A DNA stretch of 62,091 nt from positions 1 through 62,091 of IMG/VR virus record IMGVR_UViG_3300009034_000037. The stretch is one strand, 5' to 3'. Made by a program: the position numbers and the translations under genes. Below the pieces are notes generated by a model. It made no database searches and was not told where the DNA came from. It saw only the letters and a list, made by a program, of their open reading frames with translations. This DNA comes from a virus. Shown in pieces: positions 59,739 through 62,091 of this stretch; within the stretch, counting starts at the first letter, position 1; each line of letters opens with the position of its first letter.

Positions 59739-59746
59739 CGTAGCCG

Positions 59747-60010
59747 GTGGCGACCACCTCCATTGAGCTGAAGCGGCACTACCAAGAGCTCTCAGACAAG
59801 GAGACAAACAAGCTTGTCAAAGTCGTAGCGGACCTAATCGTGACCTTCCTGAAGGAAACACCTGTCACCGAAATGCTTCATGGGTCAAATTTGACCCTCT
59901 CTACACTGTCACCGAGATGTTTCAGTCGCGTCAAGCGAGCTGTCGGTCTATCCCCAATTTTGGGTACAGCTATCCCCTGTTTTGGGGACACCCACAGCCT
60001 TTTGATTTAA
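59747..60010 (+). CDS. Small hypothetical protein, probably 3'-truncated
   Basis: 87 codons from GTG 59747. The first ~38 residues (IELKRHYQELSDKETNKLVK, then VVADLIVTFLK) are well-formed helical sequence similar in style to the gene before it. The rest is low quality and overlaps a perfect palindrome and two tandem repeats, so the protein is probably truncated and the 3' end is regulatory DNA. Confidence 0.45.
   Translation: MATTSIELKRHYQELSDKETNKLVKVVADLIVTFLKETPVTEMLHGSNLTLSTLSPRCFSRVKRAVGLSPILGTAIPCFGDTHSLLI
59882..59991. promoter_or_regulatory. Palindrome and tandem dyad repeats
   Basis: A perfect 16-bp palindrome GGGTCAAATTTGACCC lies at 59882-59897. CTATCCCCAATTTTGGG (from 59948) and CTATCCCCTGTTTTGGGG (from 59970) are tandem 22-bp units, each an inverted repeat. 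A CTGTCACCGA motif is also repeated at ~59863 and ~59907. These look like operator sites. Confidence 0.6.
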
Positions 60011-60032
60011 TTATCATTTTTCCGCAAGATTT

Positions 60033-60348
60033 TAAGAGCGATTTCGCACACCCCTTTTGGTGGTTTAGTATCAGAATAATACCGAAACAGAGTTAAGACA
60101 GCAATAGTTAAGAGCGATTTCGCACATACTTAAGAGCGATTTCGCACATATCACAAGACACGATACTTATTATTATACCCAATGCATACCCAATCTGAAC
60201 TTACAGATATTTAGCGAGCTGTGCCGAGGAGAGGCATCTGGTAAAAAGGAGGTGGCGATTAAAACGGACACGAGATGAGGGGTAGGACGTGGCAGTGTAA
60301 TTGAGGGATGAGATTTTAGAGGAGAAGTAAGTGCGAAATCGCTCTTAA
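60033..60348. repeat. Iteron family 1: TTAAGAGCGATTTCGCAC
   Basis: Exact 18-bp copies at 60033-60050, 60108-60125 and 60130-60147 (plus) and 60331-60348 (minus). The core GCGA-TT-TCGC is a partial dyad. The repeats lie in an intergenic AT-rich stretch near the MCM-like gene and could be binding sites of a replication initiator or repressor. Confidence 0.85.
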
Positions 60349-60357
60349 GGAGGGTTC

Positions 60358-60880
60358 AAACCATACCCTCTATTTTTCTTTTTCCGGCCATGTATACAAA
60401 CGTATACAAATGTAATATGGGGGCGTAAAAAAAAAGGGCTAAGGAGTCCACTAAAAAAGGGTAAGGTTAAGGGTATGGTCCCTTGTTAACAGTTTCCTAG
60501 TCCGTATAAGGAGTTAGCTAAGAAGAGGCATTGAACTACACCCCGCACTTGGCGTTTTTTAAATGAGCAAAAAACACGTTGGCGAACTTTTTTACTCGTT
60601 TTTGATCATTTCGAAAACAGGAAAACGGAGGGTATGGTTTCTCAAAAGTAGATTTTTCAACCTCTTAAGGGAAAAAAAAGCGGGGTATAGTTAAGCCCGA
60701 AAAAGCAGTTAACTAGTTGAATTAATTTAGAATGGAACCGTACCCGAACCATACCCTCAAAAGTGATTTCAGCCTATTTGTCCAGTCATCGATTCTGGAA
60801 TTTGAGCCTAATTTTTAAAATTAACACTTAAAGTAGAAACGCAGGGTACGGTTCGCGCGAGTCCATATCAGGGTACAGTC
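60358..60880. repeat. Iteron family 2: GGGTAYGGTT
   Basis: Copies or near copies: minus at 60358-60370, 60736-60745, 60747-60756; plus at 60459-60468, 60471-60480, 60630-60639, 60683-60692, 60844-60853 and 60871-60880. Typical sequence GGGTATGGTT or GGGTACGGTT. Nine copies in about 520 bp with no gene between suggest a replication origin or multi-site operator. Confidence 0.75.
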
Positions 60881-60883
60881 CAC

Positions 60884-62091
60884 TTAAAAGGAGGATTTTT
60901 CCCGATCTGCCAAGTCAAAAAATTCGGGATGATCTCGTAAAAAGCGACGCAAGAATTTGTTGAACTTTGGTTTTTTTAAGTAGCCGTTCTTAGTCACATC
61001 GATCAAAAAGTGTGATTTGAGAAACCGGATAGGTTTTTTTGTGGTTTCCAAGGAGCAACCTACAAAGTCAGCGAGGTCATCACGGCGGATTGTTTGATGA
61101 GATCTCAGACAGAGAATTACTTGAGAAAAGTAGTTAAAGTCACCGACCGAATGCTTTTGATTTTCGAACTTTTCCAGAAATAAAGATTCGAGCTGATCGT
61201 AATCGGAAAGCTGATGAGATTCGTAGCAGGATTCGGAGTAATCGTCCAGTGCGCAATTTTCGTGAGAGTAAGAGCGGGCCAGAAAATCGGCAGCGACCTG
61301 AACGTGGGTGGGTTCGACGATCAGCCTAGAGAAATCTGGGCTAGCAGACATCATGAGGACGGCGTAGGCGGTTGCAATGCGCGCTAGGGTATTTCTGCAG
61401 TCGGAGATGGTTATTAAGGGGATATCGGAAGCATAGCCATAGATACGTACCATTTCCTCAGAGCGCCATAGGCAGTAGTTGGTAGCTGGCTCGGTAAAAT
61501 CAATTTGGCTCGGCTGAAGATTCCAAGCCCAATAGACTACGGCGCGAAGTATATCAGGCCCAATTTTCGGCTGGGAGGATTTTTTGTATTTTCGGTTGTA
61601 TAGGGAAAGGTCTTTGATGTCACCTGAGTTAAGAAACATAGCAATATCAAGACGGCGGATGAGGGTAGGTGGAAAAATAGATGCGAGAGACTGACAGCCG
61701 AACGAGAAGGAGTCCATCACTTGATCTTTTTTGGGATTAGCCAACATAAGCAGGCGCGTTTGGGATTCGTAGCCTTTGGATTGAACACGGTCGATTTGCA
61801 GAAATCCTTCTTCGACGGCTTTGGATAGGGTGCGAATTTCCCAAGACGGGATGAATTGAGTTTCGTCTACTGCGAGGATTTTTCTAGAGTTGGCCGGGTA
61901 GCGCCCGACTTTAATTTGCCAACCTTTTTGGCGATGCTCAACCATGGCGTAGGCTAGCCCGGTGCGAGAGCCAGTAAGACCGGAGAGGCAATCACCCACG
62001 TTGATATATTCGGCGATACGCTGGTACGTTTGGGTTTTGCCAGAGCCCGAATCGCCAAGAACGGTAGTGACAAGCCAGCCGCGGATTATTT
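60884..62091 (-). CDS. MCM-like AAA+ helicase, 5' end outside window
   Basis: Open from the right edge, ~402 codons visible. Walker A GDSGSGKT (near 62035-62058), SGLTGSRTGLAYAMVEHRQK, Walker B RKILAVDETQF, a sensor-1-like RLLMLANPKKD, and an arginine-finger candidate PTLIRRLDIAMFL are in MCM order. The C-terminal ~70 residues (RRDDLADFVGCSLETTKKPI) form a winged-helix domain. A complete MCM would have an N-terminal domain beyond the edge. It is probably the replicative helicase; MCM-type proteins are uncommon in bacterial viruses. Confidence 0.72.
   Translation of the reverse strand, partial: IIRGWLVTTVLGDSGSGKTQTYQRIAEYINVGDCLSGLTGSRTGLAYAMVEHRQKGWQIKVGRYPANSRKILAVDETQFIPSWEIRTLSKAVEEGFLQIDRVQSKGYESQTRLLMLANPKKDQVMDSFSFGCQSLASIFPPTLIRRLDIAMFLNSGDIKDLSLYNRKYKKSSQPKIGPDILRAVVYWAWNLQPSQIDFTEPATNYCLWRSEEMVRIYGYASDIPLITISDCRNTLARIATAYAVLMMSASPDFSRLIVEPTHVQVAADFLARSYSHENCALDDYSESCYESHQLSDYDQLESLFLEKFENQKHSVGDFNYFSQVILCLRSHQTIRRDDLADFVGCSLETTKKPIRFLKSHFLIDVTKNGYLKKPKFNKFLRRFLRDHPEFFDLADREKSSF

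Noticed and set aside
1-62091. CRISPR arrays, tRNA genes, diversity-generating retroelement, intact insertion sequence
   Set aside because: Looked for repeat-spacer patterns, cloverleaf-like sequences, a reverse transcriptase and transposase frames; none seen except the TnpB remnant.

Overview
The window is a nearly complete structural and packaging region of a tailed bacteriophage with a contractile tail (myovirus morphology, Caudoviricetes), moderately AT-rich, from an unidentified bacterial host. A Gram-negative host is suggested by spanin-like lysis genes and by a block of proteins with Sec signal peptides. I see no host housekeeping genes, tRNA genes, CRISPR array or intact insertion sequence. 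The window could be a phage genome or a prophage segment. It cuts off inside a replication gene at the right edge and inside a tandem repeat at the left edge.

Layout. Bases 1-630 are a tandem/VNTR repeat block. Bases 700-3660 are a short rightward module: small phage genes, a DNA polymerase III sliding clamp (dnaN) and a zinc-ribbon/RHH regulator, closed by a terminator. From 3720 to 57570 every gene is on the minus strand. Read in transcription order (right to left) this block holds: small early/accessory genes (57.6-51.7 kb; J-domain, HTH, RHH, ASCH-like, deoxyribosyltransferase-like); a small-terminase candidate (51.2 kb); a five-gene block of exported proteins (50.4-41.5 kb); a TnpB remnant; two tandem paralogues; large terminase, portal and MuF head protein; a 1.75-kilo-residue fusion of DNA-repair domains with an XkdF-type prohead protease; scaffold, major capsid and head-tail connectors; tail sheath, tube, frameshifted chaperone and tape measure; baseplate hub, spike, gp25, J and I proteins; a tail fibre; and an M15 endolysin with holin/spanin-like lysis genes. 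Bases 57571-62091 hold a ~1 kb mostly non-coding stretch, a rightward serine recombinase, small genes with higher GC, two families of short iteron-like repeats, and a leftward AAA+ helicase of MCM type that runs off the window.

Most notable features. (1) The prohead protease (29.5-34.8 kb) is fused behind ASCH-like, 2H-phosphoesterase, nucleotidyltransferase, ATP-dependent DNA ligase and LigD-type 3'-phosphoesterase domains. This is a complete end-healing and sealing set placed where it could be packaged in the capsid and cut free by its own protease. (2) The five linked genes encoding exported lectin-like and beta-helix proteins sit between the terminase genes. (3) A ~100-bp leader cassette is scattered upstream of unrelated genes. 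(4) A ~120-residue domain recurs inside both a head-tail connector and the baseplate J protein. (5) A -1 frameshift makes the tail chaperone. (6) A candidate origin with two iteron families lies next to the MCM-like helicase.
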